Below, in pieces: positions 8,577-17,715 of a stretch of 64,000 nt of DNA. A program made the translations under genes and the position numbers. Numbering within the stretch: the stretch's first letter is position 1; the number at the start of each line of letters is the position of its first letter. Below the pieces are notes generated by a model, which worked only from the letters and a program-made list of their open reading frames with translations, did no database searches and was not told the DNA's origin. Location: NCBI GenBank assembly GCA_903862425.1, contig CAIOYC010000006.1, positions 39,860 through 103,859 on the forward strand, given 5' to 3'. The DNA is from an uncultured Caulobacterales bacterium. Its GTDB lineage: Bacteria > Pseudomonadota > Alphaproteobacteria > Caulobacterales > Caulobacteraceae.

Positions 8577-9953
8577 TTACTGTTTAGAGCTGATCAGCGT
8601 TTGCAACATTTCGTCCGCGGTCGTAATGATCTTGGAAGATGCGGCATAAGCCCGTTGAGTGATGATGAGGCCGGTGAACTCGGTCGACAGGTCGACGGTC
8701 GAGGATTCCAGCGTCGAGGGCGAGATATCGCCCGCCCCGCCCTCGCCCGGCTCCTTCAGCGTGAAGGATCCACTGTTGGTGGTGGCGCGGTAGGCGTCGC
8801 CGGAAATCGATTGCAGGCCGTCGGCATTCTGGAAGGTGGCGACGGCCACGCGAGCGATGGTGCGCTGCGCGCCGTTGGAGAAGTTGGCGATCACGTTGCC
8901 GGTCTTGTCCACCGTGACGCCGGAGAGGGTTCCTGCCGGGCCGCCGTCGGCGGTGGTCGAGTTGAGGGTCGAGGTCGCCGCGTACTGGGTCACCGAGGCC
9001 GGGCTCTTGGCCAGATTCACATCCACCGACTGGGTGGGCAGGCCGAGCGAGGAGGCCCAATGCACGCCTGTGGTGTCCGTGGACGCGCCGATCGCGGTCG
9101 CGGCCGTAGAGAACGTGGTGTTGGTCGTATCCAGCGTACCGTCCGGATTGAAGGCGACAGTGCCGGATGAAATCAGGCCGTTGGTCGTGCCCGCCACGTC
9201 GGAGGCCGGCACCGCCACCATTTCCGCGTGCCACTGGTTGGCCGTGGAGCTCTTCAGGAAGTCGAGCTGGAAGGTGTGAGCCGATCCCTTGGCGTCATAG
9301 ACGGTGATCTGGGTCGAATAGTCCGGGGTCACGCCCGCGCCGCCGGCGGTGGAGGCGGCCATGCTGGTCGCCGCCACGGCCGGGTTGTAGGTCGCTTCCT
9401 GGGCCGAGGTCGCCTGGGCCGAGTTGAGATTGAGGTTGAGGCTCGCCGTCGTCGTCGGGTTCGGCACGGTGCCGATATTGGTGGTGTTGATGGTCGACAG
9501 CTTGCTGAGGTCGGACGGGTCGGGCGAGATGACGCCGTTGCTGTCGGCCAGCCAGCCTTGCAAGTACAGGCCCGCCGCGTTCTTGAGATAGCCGGAGCTG
9601 TCCGGCGTAAAATTGCCGGCGCGGGTGAAGCTGCGCGTATCGGCGCCGGTCAGCCCCGTCGCGTTGTCGGTCACCACGAAGAAGCCGTTGCCGGCGATGC
9701 CGAGATCGGTGGCCGAGGTGGATTGCGACAGCTGGCCCTGCTGGTCGATCAGCTGGCTGGTCTGCGCGGTCACGCCGCCCGAATTGTAGGCGCCGACGGC
9801 CGCGGTCGCGGTCACTAGGTCTTCGAACTGGGTGACGTTGCGCTTGTAGCCGACGGTATTGGCGTTGGCGATGTTGTCCGAGATGGCGCCGAGCGCCGCC
9901 GAATTGGCGACAAGGCCCGAAACGCCCGAAAGCATGGCGCTATTGATACTCAT
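8577..9953 (-). CDS. flgE: Flagellar hook protein FlgE
   Basis: A 458-residue hook subunit. The N-terminus is the rod/hook signature (MSINSAMLSGVSGLVANSAA, then LGAISDNIANANTVGYKR), followed by the domain starting LGIAGNGFFVVTD (about residue 84). The C-terminus has the second conserved helix with VDLSTEFTGLIITQRAYAAS. The Ser/Thr/Ala-rich middle is the variable surface domain. It lies 108 nt downstream of flgD on the same strand and probably belongs to the sigma-54-driven fliK-flgD-flgE unit. Confidence 0.96.
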   Translation of the reverse strand: MSINSAMLSGVSGLVANSAALGAISDNIANANTVGYKRNVTQFEDLVTATAAVGAYNSGGVTAQTSQLIDQQGQLSQSTSATDLGIAGNGFFVVTDNATGLTGADTRSFTRAGNFTPDSSGYLKNAAGLYLQGWLADSNGVISPDPSDLSKLSTINTTNIGTVPNPTTTASLNLNLNSAQATSAQEATYNPAVAATSMAASTAGGAGVTPDYSTQITVYDAKGSAHTFQLDFLKSSTANQWHAEMVAVPASDVAGTTNGLISSGTVAFNPDGTLDTTNTTFSTAATAIGASTDTTGVHWASSLGLPTQSVDVNLAKSPASVTQYAATSTLNSTTADGGPAGTLSGVTVDKTGNVIANFSNGAQRTIARVAVATFQNADGLQSISGDAYRATTNSGSFTLKEPGEGGAGDISPSTLESSTVDLSTEFTGLIITQRAYAASSKIITTADEMLQTLISSKQ

Positions 9954-10021
9954 GGCGTTATGTCCTTTTGCCAGGGTGCGCCGCCGCCCCGCGCCTTATG
10001 CGCAGCGACCGGAGGCCTGAC

Positions 10022-10038
10022 CGCGCCGTTCGGGCGCG
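10022..10038. repeat. Hairpin between flgD and flgE
   Basis: A 6-bp perfect stem CGCGCC/GGCGCG with a 5-nt loop (GTTCG) lies in the 108-nt gap between flgD and flgE. No T-run follows. It may adjust the relative amounts of flgD and flgE mRNA; weak evidence. Confidence 0.3.
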
Positions 10039-10061
10039 TCGGATGATGGCGGCGATACCCG

Positions 10062-10733
10062 TCATGGGTTGGTCACCGAGGTGATGCTGGAGAGAGGGAC
10101 GGAATTGACCCCGATCTTCACCATCGTGGTTCCGTTGGTCTGCGTCACCGAACCGACCGTGCCGGTGACGGAACTGGTCGAGGCGACGCTGTTACCCGAG
10201 GCGTCGGCGGCGGCGATCGACAGGGTATAGGTCCCGCCGTCGGGCAGCTGCACACCGGAGAAGTTCTTGCCGTTCCAGCTCAGCGCATGGTCGCCGGCGG
10301 TCAGGCCGCTGGCGGCGGTGCTGTAGACGGCCTTGCCGGTGGAATCGGTGATGGTGAGCGTCGCAGCGGAGGCGTCACCCGCAAGGTTGTAGGTCCAGTT
10401 GGCTGCGCCACTCGCCAGGGTGGCGTTCGAGCTCGTCGCCGTCGCCGTCTTCCCGATCAGCCCCACCGAACCGGCCACGCCGCTGTTGGACGAGTTGTTC
10501 GAGATGCCCTGCAGCAGTTCGTTGGTGAGAAGCTGTTGCTGCACGCCCGTCATCGCCACCAGCTGCTGGGTGAAGGCGTTGGTATCCATCGGCGAGGTGG
10601 GATCCTGGTTCTTCAGCTGCGTGGTCAGCAGGGTCAGGAAGGTGGTGTAGCTTTCGTTCAGGCTCGCCTGCCCCGCATTGATGTTGCTGGTGGCGGCGGT
10701 GTTGGTCGTGGCGCTGGCGATGGCGTCCGTCAT
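10062..10733 (-). CDS. flgD: Flagellar hook cap / hook assembly protein FlgD
   Basis: A 223-residue scaffolding protein for hook assembly. The N-terminus has SLNESYTTFLTLLTTQLKNQ and DPTSPMDTNAFTQQLVAMTG, the FlgD signature, followed by a FlgD Ig-like/tudor region with a typical NGKNFSGVQLPDGGTYT turn. I chose the ATG at 10733, 4 nt after the fliK stop. A longer frame to 10805 would overlap fliK by 68 nt and give an atypical N-terminus. It is transcribed with fliK. Confidence 0.95.
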   Translation of the reverse strand: MTDAIASATTNTAATSNINAGQASLNESYTTFLTLLTTQLKNQDPTSPMDTNAFTQQLVAMTGVQQQLLTNELLQGISNNSSNSGVAGSVGLIGKTATATSSNATLASGAANWTYNLAGDASAATLTITDSTGKAVYSTAASGLTAGDHALSWNGKNFSGVQLPDGGTYTLSIAAADASGNSVASTSSVTGTVGSVTQTNGTTMVKIGVNSVPLSSITSVTNP

Positions 10734-10737
10734 GGGT

Positions 10738-13224
10738 TCAGATCCTGATATCGAGGCCGCGAGCGGAGAGATTGGCGGCGTAGGCCGCGCGAAGATCGGC
10801 GACATCCGCCGCCGAGGCCGCAGCCTCGAAACTGCGCATGTCGCCGAAGGCCGACGGCTGGCGGCCTTGCTGGCCCTGACCGGACTGGCCCTGACCGGAC
10901 TGGCCCTGACCGGACTGGCCTAGACCGGCCTGGAAAGACTGGCCGTCGGCGGCGAAATGCTGCGGTTGGCCCTGGCCCGATTGCGAACCCCGACCGGAAG
11001 GCGCGCCCTGTCCCCCCGCCTGGCCGCCCCCATCCGCTTGAGACGATGCCGCCGACTGTAGTTGCTGCGTCGTAGCGTCGGCCAGGGCGGTGAAGGCGTT
11101 GGCCTGGGTGTGACTGATCTTCAGGTCGCCCGCGGCGAGATCGAGGCCGGCCGCGGCCAGGGCGCTCTGCAACTCGCCCGCGCGATCCTTGACGAGGGCG
11201 GCGGCGTCGGGCCGCTCGAACGAGAGAGCGGCTGTCACTTTACCCTGCGCGTCGATCTGCACGGAGACATCCACCCGGCCAAAGCCCTCTGGCGTCATCT
11301 GCACGTCGAAACGGCTGGTCTTGCCGCCCGCCTGCTGGACGATCTGCGCCGCAAGGTTCGCCACCGTTCCGGCCGGGCTGATGGGCGCCGAGGTCGCGGC
11401 CGAAGGCGCTGCGACAGCCGCCGTGGAGACGGGAAGCACAGGCGCGAGCGGGGGGGCAGGCGTGTCGCTCGCCGCGAGGGTGGAGGGCGATGATGCGTTC
11501 GCCGCCGGGGCGGCTGCGACCGCATCGTCCGGCTCGTTCGGCTGTGAGACGGCGCTGACCGGATCGGCCTCCCCGGAAAGATTTCGACCGGTTAGGTCCG
11601 TTGCGACGGGGCTGGGTCGGGCGCCTGTCGATCCCGACGTGTTCGGCGCGGAGACGCTCGACGCTGCGGCAGCCGATACCGGCCTTGCCGAGGCTACACG
11701 GGACGGCGGTGACGGGGATGGAGCGAGCGGCGTCGCAGGGAGCCGCGTCGCAGCTATCGGCGCCGTGGAAGGTGATGCAGACAGGGCCGCGTTCGTCGCC
11801 GACGAGGGCTGCGCGGCGGCTATGGGCGGATCTATCGCCGTGGTGTTTTGCGGTGCGACGGCGCTGACCAGGGTCTTGGGCGTCTCCGCATTCACGGCGC
11901 CCGAGGGTTTGGCCTGGCTGGCCTGCGACGACGCCGCCTCCTCGCCCGACATGGCTGTGGGCACGGCGCCGGCGGAGGCGGCCGACGGCCCCTCAACGAC
12001 AGGCCTGTCGCCGGCCGCTGCCTGGGAGGCGGGGATCGTAGCCGACGTTAGGGCCGCTGCGACCGCCTGAACCGGCGCGCTCGCGAGCGGACCCGGCGGC
12101 GTAAGCGTGGTCGCGACTGGATCCGCCGCCGCGCGCTTGTCGGTCTTGGCGAGCCGGGGTGTACCGGCGTCGCCCTCATTCTCGTCTGCCAAAACGGCGC
12201 GCGCCGCCTGCGATGTCGGCTCCGTCGACGCTGTGCCTTGAGGCGACGCAGCGGCGCCGGCGCTCGCGGCTGATTTCACGATCGGCGCCTTCGCCGTGGC
12301 GACCTTCAAGGGCGCAGCGGCAGTAGGTGTGGGAACCGCCGTGGAGACGACGGGTCCTTCGCTATTCGAAAGAACCGTCTGCGGGGAGGAGAGTGAAGCC
12401 TGGGCGACGGACGTCGGTTGCGCCGGCTCGGCCGTCGCCATCTCGGTCTGCGGCGGGCGCAACCCGGCCGATCCGGCCAGGGCCGGCGCCAAGTTGCTGG
12501 CTGAAGACAGAGTCGTGATCGGCGCGGAAGGGACGGCGCCATCGGCGCCGACCGCGCCGGTGGCGACCGGGACGATTGATGCGGTGACCGTCTTGGCCTG
12601 GATCGGGGCTTGGGTCGGGGCTTGCGCCTGTAGTGCACTCGGCCAAACCGCAGCCGGCGTCGTCGTACCGGTCGCCGCTCCGTCGCCCGGCGCGGCGACG
12701 GTGTCGGGCTCGGTCACCGTCTCGCTGGCGGCGAGGATTGCGGTGGCTTCAGCGACGACGGCTGCGACCGGCATGGTCGATGTCACGGTTTCAAGCGGCG
12801 TTTCGGCGGCGTCTGGGACCACCGGCGGCTGGACCGCAAGCGCCAGGTCGCCGTCAGGCGCGTCAGCCGCTGGCGTCATCGAAGTGAAGATCGACGGGGG
12901 CGATAAGCTCGTCGGGGCCTTGGCCGAGGTGGCAATGGTCGCCGATGGAGCCGCCGCCGCGGCGGCGCCCTGCGCAATGGTTGGCGCCGTCGCCGGCTGC
13001 AGGGTGTCGATCATGGGCGTCGTCGACTGCGAAGTGGCGACCGAAGGCGCCGCAGCCGGCGTCGCACCGACCGGCGCCGGGATCAGGCCCGCAAAGCTGT
13101 CGCTACCCACAGCCACCGGCGCGCCGATTCCGACCACCGTCGTCGCCGGCGTCCCGGAGGCGAGCTTGGGCGCGATCAGACCCGACGGGCCTGACATCAG
13201 CGGCAATGGGGCGATCGATGGCAT
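10738..13224 (-). CDS. fliK: Flagellar hook-length control protein FliK
   Basis: A very Ala/Pro/Thr-rich 828-residue protein. The C-terminal Flg_hook domain is visible around FDVQMTPEGFGRVDVSVQID, ending in LKISHTQANAFTAL, followed by a Gly/Gln/Ser-rich tail. FliK measures hook length and switches export specificity. The start at 13224 is preferred over an in-frame ATG at 13275 because a strong sigma-54 promoter occupies 13272-13286, so the upstream ATG would be untranscribed. Length is high for the family, mostly from low-complexity spacer. The tail carries a 15-bp DNA repeat. Confidence 0.88.
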   Translation of the reverse strand: MPSIAPLPLMSGPSGLIAPKLASGTPATTVVGIGAPVAVGSDSFAGLIPAPVGATPAAAPSVATSQSTTPMIDTLQPATAPTIAQGAAAAAAPSATIATSAKAPTSLSPPSIFTSMTPAADAPDGDLALAVQPPVVPDAAETPLETVTSTMPVAAVVAEATAILAASETVTEPDTVAAPGDGAATGTTTPAAVWPSALQAQAPTQAPIQAKTVTASIVPVATGAVGADGAVPSAPITTLSSASNLAPALAGSAGLRPPQTEMATAEPAQPTSVAQASLSSPQTVLSNSEGPVVSTAVPTPTAAAPLKVATAKAPIVKSAASAGAAASPQGTASTEPTSQAARAVLADENEGDAGTPRLAKTDKRAAADPVATTLTPPGPLASAPVQAVAAALTSATIPASQAAAGDRPVVEGPSAASAGAVPTAMSGEEAASSQASQAKPSGAVNAETPKTLVSAVAPQNTTAIDPPIAAAQPSSATNAALSASPSTAPIAATRLPATPLAPSPSPPSRVASARPVSAAAASSVSAPNTSGSTGARPSPVATDLTGRNLSGEADPVSAVSQPNEPDDAVAAAPAANASSPSTLAASDTPAPPLAPVLPVSTAAVAAPSAATSAPISPAGTVANLAAQIVQQAGGKTSRFDVQMTPEGFGRVDVSVQIDAQGKVTAALSFERPDAAALVKDRAGELQSALAAAGLDLAAGDLKISHTQANAFTALADATTQQLQSAASSQADGGGQAGGQGAPSGRGSQSGQGQPQHFAADGQSFQAGLGQSGQGQSGQGQSGQGQQGRQPSAFGDMRSFEAAASAADVADLRAAYAANLSARGLDIRI
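10871..10920. repeat. fliK: 15-bp in-frame tandem repeat in fliK
   Basis: Three perfect copies of TGGCCCTGACCGGAC (10871-10915) plus a partial fourth copy. On the coding strand they encode repeated GQSGQ units near the FliK C-terminus. Such repeats can expand or contract in frame. Confidence 0.9.
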
Positions 13225-13271
13225 CGTCCGGGCGGGTTCCTGACCGCACGATCGCGGCCGGAGAAACAAGA

Positions 13272-13286
13272 GCAACCGGCGGGCCA
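13272..13286 (-). promoter_or_regulatory. Sigma-54 promoter for fliK-flgD-flgE
   Basis: On the minus strand the sequence is TGGCCCGCCGGTTGC, matching TGGCACG-N4-TTGC at all but one position with the required GG-N10-GC spacing. Predicted transcription start is near 13260, 36 nt upstream of the chosen fliK ATG. The fliK unit is class III in Caulobacter and would be activated by FlbD. Confidence 0.8.
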
Positions 13287-13419
13287 GAACGGGCCATGCT
13301 CTCAGCGCCTTGTTATCCTTACCTTTTCACTTCCATGTCGAGCGCGTTAACCCCTCCGAAACCGGACGAAACTGCCGCCGGAAGGGCGAAACTGCCGGGC
13401 CTTGCCTGCCCAGCAGCGG

Positions 13420-13435
13420 TTGGCCCTGATCTTGC
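13420..13435 (+). promoter_or_regulatory. Candidate sigma-54 promoter for flgK-flgL
   Basis: TTGGCCCTGATCTTGC has GG (13422-13423), 10 nt, then GC (13434-13435), and fits TGGCACG-N4-TTGC with a few mismatches. It would start transcription near 13447, about 120 nt upstream of flgK. It is divergent from the fliK promoter about 135 nt away, so a shared FlbD enhancer between them is possible. Confidence 0.6.
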
Positions 13436-13569
13436 GCCGGAGATCGCAGGGGCGCTCGGCCTCTTAACACGATGCCATGAATTTCAAGGACTTAGATCAA
13501 GAGCCTGCATGGGAGCCCCGGCAAATCTCGCCGCGCGCCTGCATGCCTTGCCGGGTGGAGGGTTAAGGC

Positions 13570-15684
13570 GTGTCGCTCACCAGCATCATGTCCAACGCCT
13601 CGAGCGGACTGCAAGCGGCGCAGACCCAGCTCAAGACGATCTCGGACAATGTCGCCAACGTCGATACCGCGGGCTACATCCGCAAGGTGGCGAACCAGCA
13701 GTCGCTGGTCACCGCCGGCCAGGGCGCTGGCGTCACCATCACCCAGATCCAGAACGCCACCGACAAGTTCCTGCAGGCGGCCACGCTGAGTGCGGGAGCC
13801 GACAGCGGCAAGTCGAGCATCCAGTCCAGCATCCTGGATCAGGCGCAGAGCCTGTTCGGCGACCCCAGCGATACCGGCTCTTATTTCTCCACCCTCGACA
13901 ACGTCTTCTCGGCCTTCTCCAGCCTGTCGGCCAACAACAGCTCGGCCGGGCGAGCCCAGGCCCTGTCGCAGGTCTCGACCTTCCTCAACCAGTCCTCGGC
14001 CCTGTCCAGCAGCCTCGGTCAGCTCTCCACCCAGGCGGATCAGCGCCTGACCTCGGATGTCGGCACGGTGAACCAGCTGCTCAGCCAGATCGACGGACTG
14101 AACACCGAAATCTCCCGCGCCACGGCCACGGGCGGCGACGCCACCGGCGCGCAGAACCAGCAAAGCCAGTTGATCGACCAGCTGTCCTCGCTGATGGACG
14201 TGAAGGTCTCCAGCACGGCCACAGGCGGGGTGATCGTGCGCGCCTCGGACGGCACGGCGCTGGCGGGCGATGGCTCAGGGCCCGCCAAGCTCAGCTATGA
14301 CGGATCGGGCTCCATCGGCCAGCTCAGCATCACCAACGGCGCCGGCGTCACCCAGCCGCTTGGCGGACGGTTGACATCCGGCGAACTGAAGGGCCTGATC
14401 GACCTGCGCAATACGGACCTGCCGCAGGTGCAGAACCAGCTGGCGGAACTGACCTCGGGCGTGGCCGATACGCTGAACCAGATCTCCAACAGCTATTCCG
14501 CCGTACCCCCGCCAACCACGATGACCGGCGCCAATACGGGGCTCGACGCCGCCAGCGCTGTTTCCGGCTTCACCGGCAAGACCACCATCGCCGAGGTGGA
14601 TAGCAGCAACAGCACTCTCACCCATCGGATCGACACCGACTTCGACGCGGGCAGCATCAGCGTGGATGGCGGCGCGGCGACCAGCTTCACCCCCTCGACC
14701 TTCATCTCGACGCTGAACTCGGCCATGGGAACGGGCGGGTCGGCCAGCTTCAGCAACGGCGCGCTCAGCCTGACCAGCGCCACGGGCACGGGGCTGGCGA
14801 TCCAGGACAATGCAACCACGCCGGCTAGCAATGGCGGGCGCGGCTTCTCAGCCTATTTCGGGCTGAACAACATCGTCTCGTCCACTGGCTTGACCAACTA
14901 TAACACCGGACTGAGCTCCACCGACGCCTCCGGCTTCCCCGCCGGACAGACCATCCAGTTCCAGTTGTCTGACGCCAACGGCGTGCCGATGCAGAAGGTG
15001 ACGGTGACCACCCCGGCGGGGACGACCATGGCTTCGCTGGTCGGGGCGCTGAACGCTTCGCCGAACGGGGTCGGCCTCTACGGCGCCTTCGCGCTCGACG
15101 TCAACGGCCAGCTCGCCTTCACCCCGAACGCGGGCTCGGGCGTCAGCCTCTCCGTCGCCGCGGACAACACCGCCAACACCGCCACCGGCGCCTCGCTTAG
15201 CCAGCTCTTCGGCATCGGCGACGCCCAGCGCGGGTCCAGGGCGAGCAGTTTCTCGGTCAACAGCGGCATGCTGGCCAATCCGGGCAAGCTGCCCATGGCG
15301 AAGTTGAACCTCTCAGCCACCCCTGGCACGGCCGTTCTGGCGAGCGACGACACCACCGGCGCGGACGCCCTGGGCCAGGGAGGCACGGCGATCCACAGCT
15401 TCAGCGCCGCCGGCGGCCTCGCGGCGGCGACCACGGGCCTCAGCGACTACGCCGCCAACATTTCCGCCTCCATCGCCCGCAAATCCGCCAATGCCGACGC
15501 CGCCTCGACCCAGGCCACGGCGGTCGCAACGGAAGCCACCTCGCGCCGATCCTCCTCTGAGGGGGTCAATCTCGACAGCGAACTGGTCAACCTGACCACC
15601 TACCAGCAGTCGTACAACGCCTCCGCCCGTATGATCCAGGCGGCCAAGGACATGTTCGATACCCTGATCAACATGGTGAACTGA
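13570..15684 (+). CDS. flgK: Flagellar hook-associated protein 1 FlgK
   Basis: A 704-residue first hook-filament junction protein. The N-terminus has the rod/hook family pattern (MSNASSGLQAAQTQLKTISD, then NVANVDTAGYIRK), and the C-terminus ends in the matching helix VNLTTYQQSYNASARMIQAA followed by DMFDTLINMVN. The middle is variable and rich in Ser/Thr/Gly. The start is GTG at 13570. It is co-transcribed with flgL, whose ATG overlaps the flgK stop by 1 nt. In Caulobacter this type of gene is class III, sigma-54 dependent. Confidence 0.95.
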   Translation: MSLTSIMSNASSGLQAAQTQLKTISDNVANVDTAGYIRKVANQQSLVTAGQGAGVTITQIQNATDKFLQAATLSAGADSGKSSIQSSILDQAQSLFGDPSDTGSYFSTLDNVFSAFSSLSANNSSAGRAQALSQVSTFLNQSSALSSSLGQLSTQADQRLTSDVGTVNQLLSQIDGLNTEISRATATGGDATGAQNQQSQLIDQLSSLMDVKVSSTATGGVIVRASDGTALAGDGSGPAKLSYDGSGSIGQLSITNGAGVTQPLGGRLTSGELKGLIDLRNTDLPQVQNQLAELTSGVADTLNQISNSYSAVPPPTTMTGANTGLDAASAVSGFTGKTTIAEVDSSNSTLTHRIDTDFDAGSISVDGGAATSFTPSTFISTLNSAMGTGGSASFSNGALSLTSATGTGLAIQDNATTPASNGGRGFSAYFGLNNIVSSTGLTNYNTGLSSTDASGFPAGQTIQFQLSDANGVPMQKVTVTTPAGTTMASLVGALNASPNGVGLYGAFALDVNGQLAFTPNAGSGVSLSVAADNTANTATGASLSQLFGIGDAQRGSRASSFSVNSGMLANPGKLPMAKLNLSATPGTAVLASDDTTGADALGQGGTAIHSFSAAGGLAAATTGLSDYAANISASIARKSANADAASTQATAVATEATSRRSSSEGVNLDSELVNLTTYQQSYNASARMIQAAKDMFDTLINMVN

Positions 15685-16634
15685 TGGACCGCATCTCGAC
15701 CGCCACGAGCTATTCTTCCGCCCTGCTGAACATCCTCAGCGCGCAGTCGCGGCAGAATACGGCGCAGCAGCAGTACGCCACCGGCAAGCTGGCCGACGAC
15801 CTGAAAGGCTATGCCTCGCAGGCAGACCAGATTACCGCCGCCCAATCGCTGCAGGCGCGCAACGACACCTATGTGGACAACAACACCGCACTGGCCGACC
15901 GGCTGAGCGTGCAGGACCAGACCCTGTCGCAGGTGGCCACGGTGACCCAGAACGCCCGTCAGGCGGTGGCCGAAGCGCTCGCCACCGGCGACGCGACGGC
16001 GCTCGCCACCAGCCTGCAGGGTCAATTGAACCAGGCGGTCGCCGCCCTCAACACCCAGTACAACGGTAAGTACCTGTTCGCCGGCGGTGAGACGAGCCAG
16101 ACCCCCGTGGCGTCGGGCACGACCCTCACCGACCTCACCGCAGCGGGCGGCGTCGCGGCCAGCTTCCAGAACGGCTCGACCGCGCAGCAGGACCGGATCG
16201 ACGACCAGACGCGGATCACCACCGGCTTCACGGCATCGGATGTGGGGTCGGGACTGTTCAGCGCCCTGTCGCAAGTGCAGAGCTATCTGCAGACCGCTCA
16301 GGCGGCCAATGGCGGCGTGCCCATCACCAAGCTCTCCACCGCCGACACCACGGCCCTTACCGCCATCCTGAAGAACTTCGACAGCGCCTATTCGGCCGTG
16401 AACGATCAGGTGGCGCAGAACGGTTTGGTGCAGAATCAGGTGGACGCGACCCAGACCTCGCTGAAGGCGCGCCAGACCTCGCTGACCAATACACTCGGCG
16501 ACCTTACCAATGTGGATCAGGCGGCGGCGGCGACCAAGCTGACCCTGGCGCAAACGGCGCTGCAGGCCTCAGCGCAGGTCTTCTCAAGCCTCAAGAGCAC
16601 ATCCCTGTTGAACGTCTTGTCGTCCGGCGCGTAA
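15684..16634 (+). CDS. flgL: Flagellar hook-associated protein 3 FlgL
   Basis: A 316-residue second junction protein related to flagellin. The N-terminal coiled segment includes LLNILSAQSRQNTAQQQYAT and the QAADQITAAQSLQARN-like region. The C-terminal segment (NTLGDLTNVDQAAAATKLTL, then AQTALQASAQVFSSLKSTS) is the flagellin-like terminal helix. It is coupled to flgK by a TGATG overlap. pgsA starts 7 nt after its stop and may be read through from the same transcript. Confidence 0.94.
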   Translation: MDRISTATSYSSALLNILSAQSRQNTAQQQYATGKLADDLKGYASQADQITAAQSLQARNDTYVDNNTALADRLSVQDQTLSQVATVTQNARQAVAEALATGDATALATSLQGQLNQAVAALNTQYNGKYLFAGGETSQTPVASGTTLTDLTAAGGVAASFQNGSTAQQDRIDDQTRITTGFTASDVGSGLFSALSQVQSYLQTAQAANGGVPITKLSTADTTALTAILKNFDSAYSAVNDQVAQNGLVQNQVDATQTSLKARQTSLTNTLGDLTNVDQAAAATKLTLAQTALQASAQVFSSLKSTSLLNVLSSGA

Positions 16635-16641
16635 TGGCGGG

Positions 16642-17229
16642 GTGAAAGCCCTTCCGAACATCCTCACCGTCTCGCGGATCCTGCTGGGAGCTCTGGTCTT
16701 CTTCCTGCTCGCCGGGGCGGGGGGCGCCCTGCCGGGACAGGAAGGGCAGCCGACAAGCTATGTCGCGTTGATCTGGGCCAGCTGCCTCATCTTCATCGTG
16801 GCGGCGGTGACCGATTATTTCGACGGCTGGCTGGCGCGAAAGTTCGAGGCGACCTCGCCCTGGGGCGCGGTGCTCGATCCCATCGCCGACAAGATCGCGG
16901 TGACCGCCGCCATCCTTGGCCTCATCGTGCTGGCGCCGCGGGGCGTCGTGCCGCTGCCCGGCTTCCTGATCCTGTTCCGCGAGGTGTTCGTCTCAGGCCT
17001 GCGTGAAGGCATCGCCCCGCGCGGGATCAAGATTCCCGTCACCAAGCTCGCCAAGTGGAAGACCACAGTGCAGCTCGTCGCCCTGGCGTTGGAGATGCCG
17101 GCGACACTCATGCCCTATGGCTCGCCGGTGCGGATCGCCGCCGACCTGCTGCTATGGCTCGCGGTGATCCTGACCCTGTGGACCGGGATCGAATACCTGC
17201 GCGGCGCGATCAAGGCCCTGCGACCTTAA
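16642..17229 (+). CDS. pgsA: CDP-diacylglycerol--glycerol-3-phosphate phosphatidyltransferase
   Basis: A 195-residue integral membrane enzyme that makes phosphatidylglycerol phosphate from CDP-diacylglycerol and glycerol-3-phosphate. The CDP-alcohol phosphotransferase motif DGx2ARx8Gx3Dx3D is complete (DGWLAR at about residues 61-66 through GAVLDPIAD). Several hydrophobic helices follow, and the N-terminal LPNILTVSRILL is typical of PgsA. The start is GTG at 16642, directly after flgL. In the family the two final Asp residues bind the metal. Confidence 0.93.
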   Translation: MKALPNILTVSRILLGALVFFLLAGAGGALPGQEGQPTSYVALIWASCLIFIVAAVTDYFDGWLARKFEATSPWGAVLDPIADKIAVTAAILGLIVLAPRGVVPLPGFLILFREVFVSGLREGIAPRGIKIPVTKLAKWKTTVQLVALALEMPATLMPYGSPVRIAADLLLWLAVILTLWTGIEYLRGAIKALRP

Positions 17230-17240
17230 ATTCACCAAGC

Positions 17241-17591
17241 CTAATAGGGCGCTCGATTGCGGCGGCGAGAGGTCAGCGACCGCCTCAAAACCAGCACCGC
17301 TAGCATGGATATATATACAACTAGCGTCAGACTAAGAACTCCAAGGCCTGGGATGAATAGAGCGCCAGTGCTTGCCAGCCCATCTCCGTGATCGTCAGTC
17401 CCGAAGAAGAAAAGCCACAGGAATATACACTCGCTCGCCAACAGGGCTGGCCCGAATGACAGATGAAACAGCCATCCTAGTCGCATTTTTGAAGCGGCTA
17501 ACCAGAAGACGATCGCGGTTGCGACCGGCGAAGTCGTGAAAGCCAGGAGACCGAAGACAGCGACGACGCCCTTCAGCCAAAGCCACATCAA
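17241..17591 (-). CDS. Hypothetical three-helix membrane protein
   Basis: A 116-residue protein with three or four hydrophobic segments (about residues 5-30, 42-64 and 78-101) and a basic C-terminus (RRSLTSRRRNR) that should lie in the cytoplasm. I do not recognise a family. The coding sequence is clearly less GC-rich than its neighbours, with runs such as atggatatatatac, and it lies beside a broken DUF486 gene. The pgsA-metG gap may therefore be a small acquired or decaying patch. Confidence 0.5.
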   Translation of the reverse strand: MMWLWLKGVVAVFGLLAFTTSPVATAIVFWLAASKMRLGWLFHLSFGPALLASECIFLWLFFFGTDDHGDGLASTGALFIPGLGVLSLTLVVYISMLAVLVLRRSLTSRRRNRAPY

Positions 17592-17610
17592 GGGTTATTC
17601 CCCCGAACGC

Positions 17611-17715
17611 CTATACATCAGCGTTAGCCTGTAACAAGAATCTGATCTGGCGCCCATACTCGCCATATTCCCGCCCCTTGCGGATCTTGATGCCGTGCGC
17701 GTCGAACGTGTTCAT
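17611..17715 (-). CDS. Possible 34-residue small protein
   Basis: A short ORF starting MNTFDAHGIKIRKGREYG and ending in LLQANADV, with a modest Shine-Dalgarno (GAAGG, spacing about 3-4 nt). Its charged composition looks coding-like. The start overlaps the left end of the DUF486 remnant on the other strand. It may be a fragment of a larger lost gene. No function can be given. Confidence 0.25.
   Translation of the reverse strand: MNTFDAHGIKIRKGREYGEYGRQIRFLLQANADV

Noticed and set aside
10871..10920. CRISPR array or mobile repeat
   Set aside because: The 15-bp units have no spacers and lie in frame inside fliK.
12296..13243. Plus-strand Ala/Gly/Val-rich frame opposite fliK
   Set aside because: It mirrors the low-complexity FliK middle, has no ribosome site and no domain.
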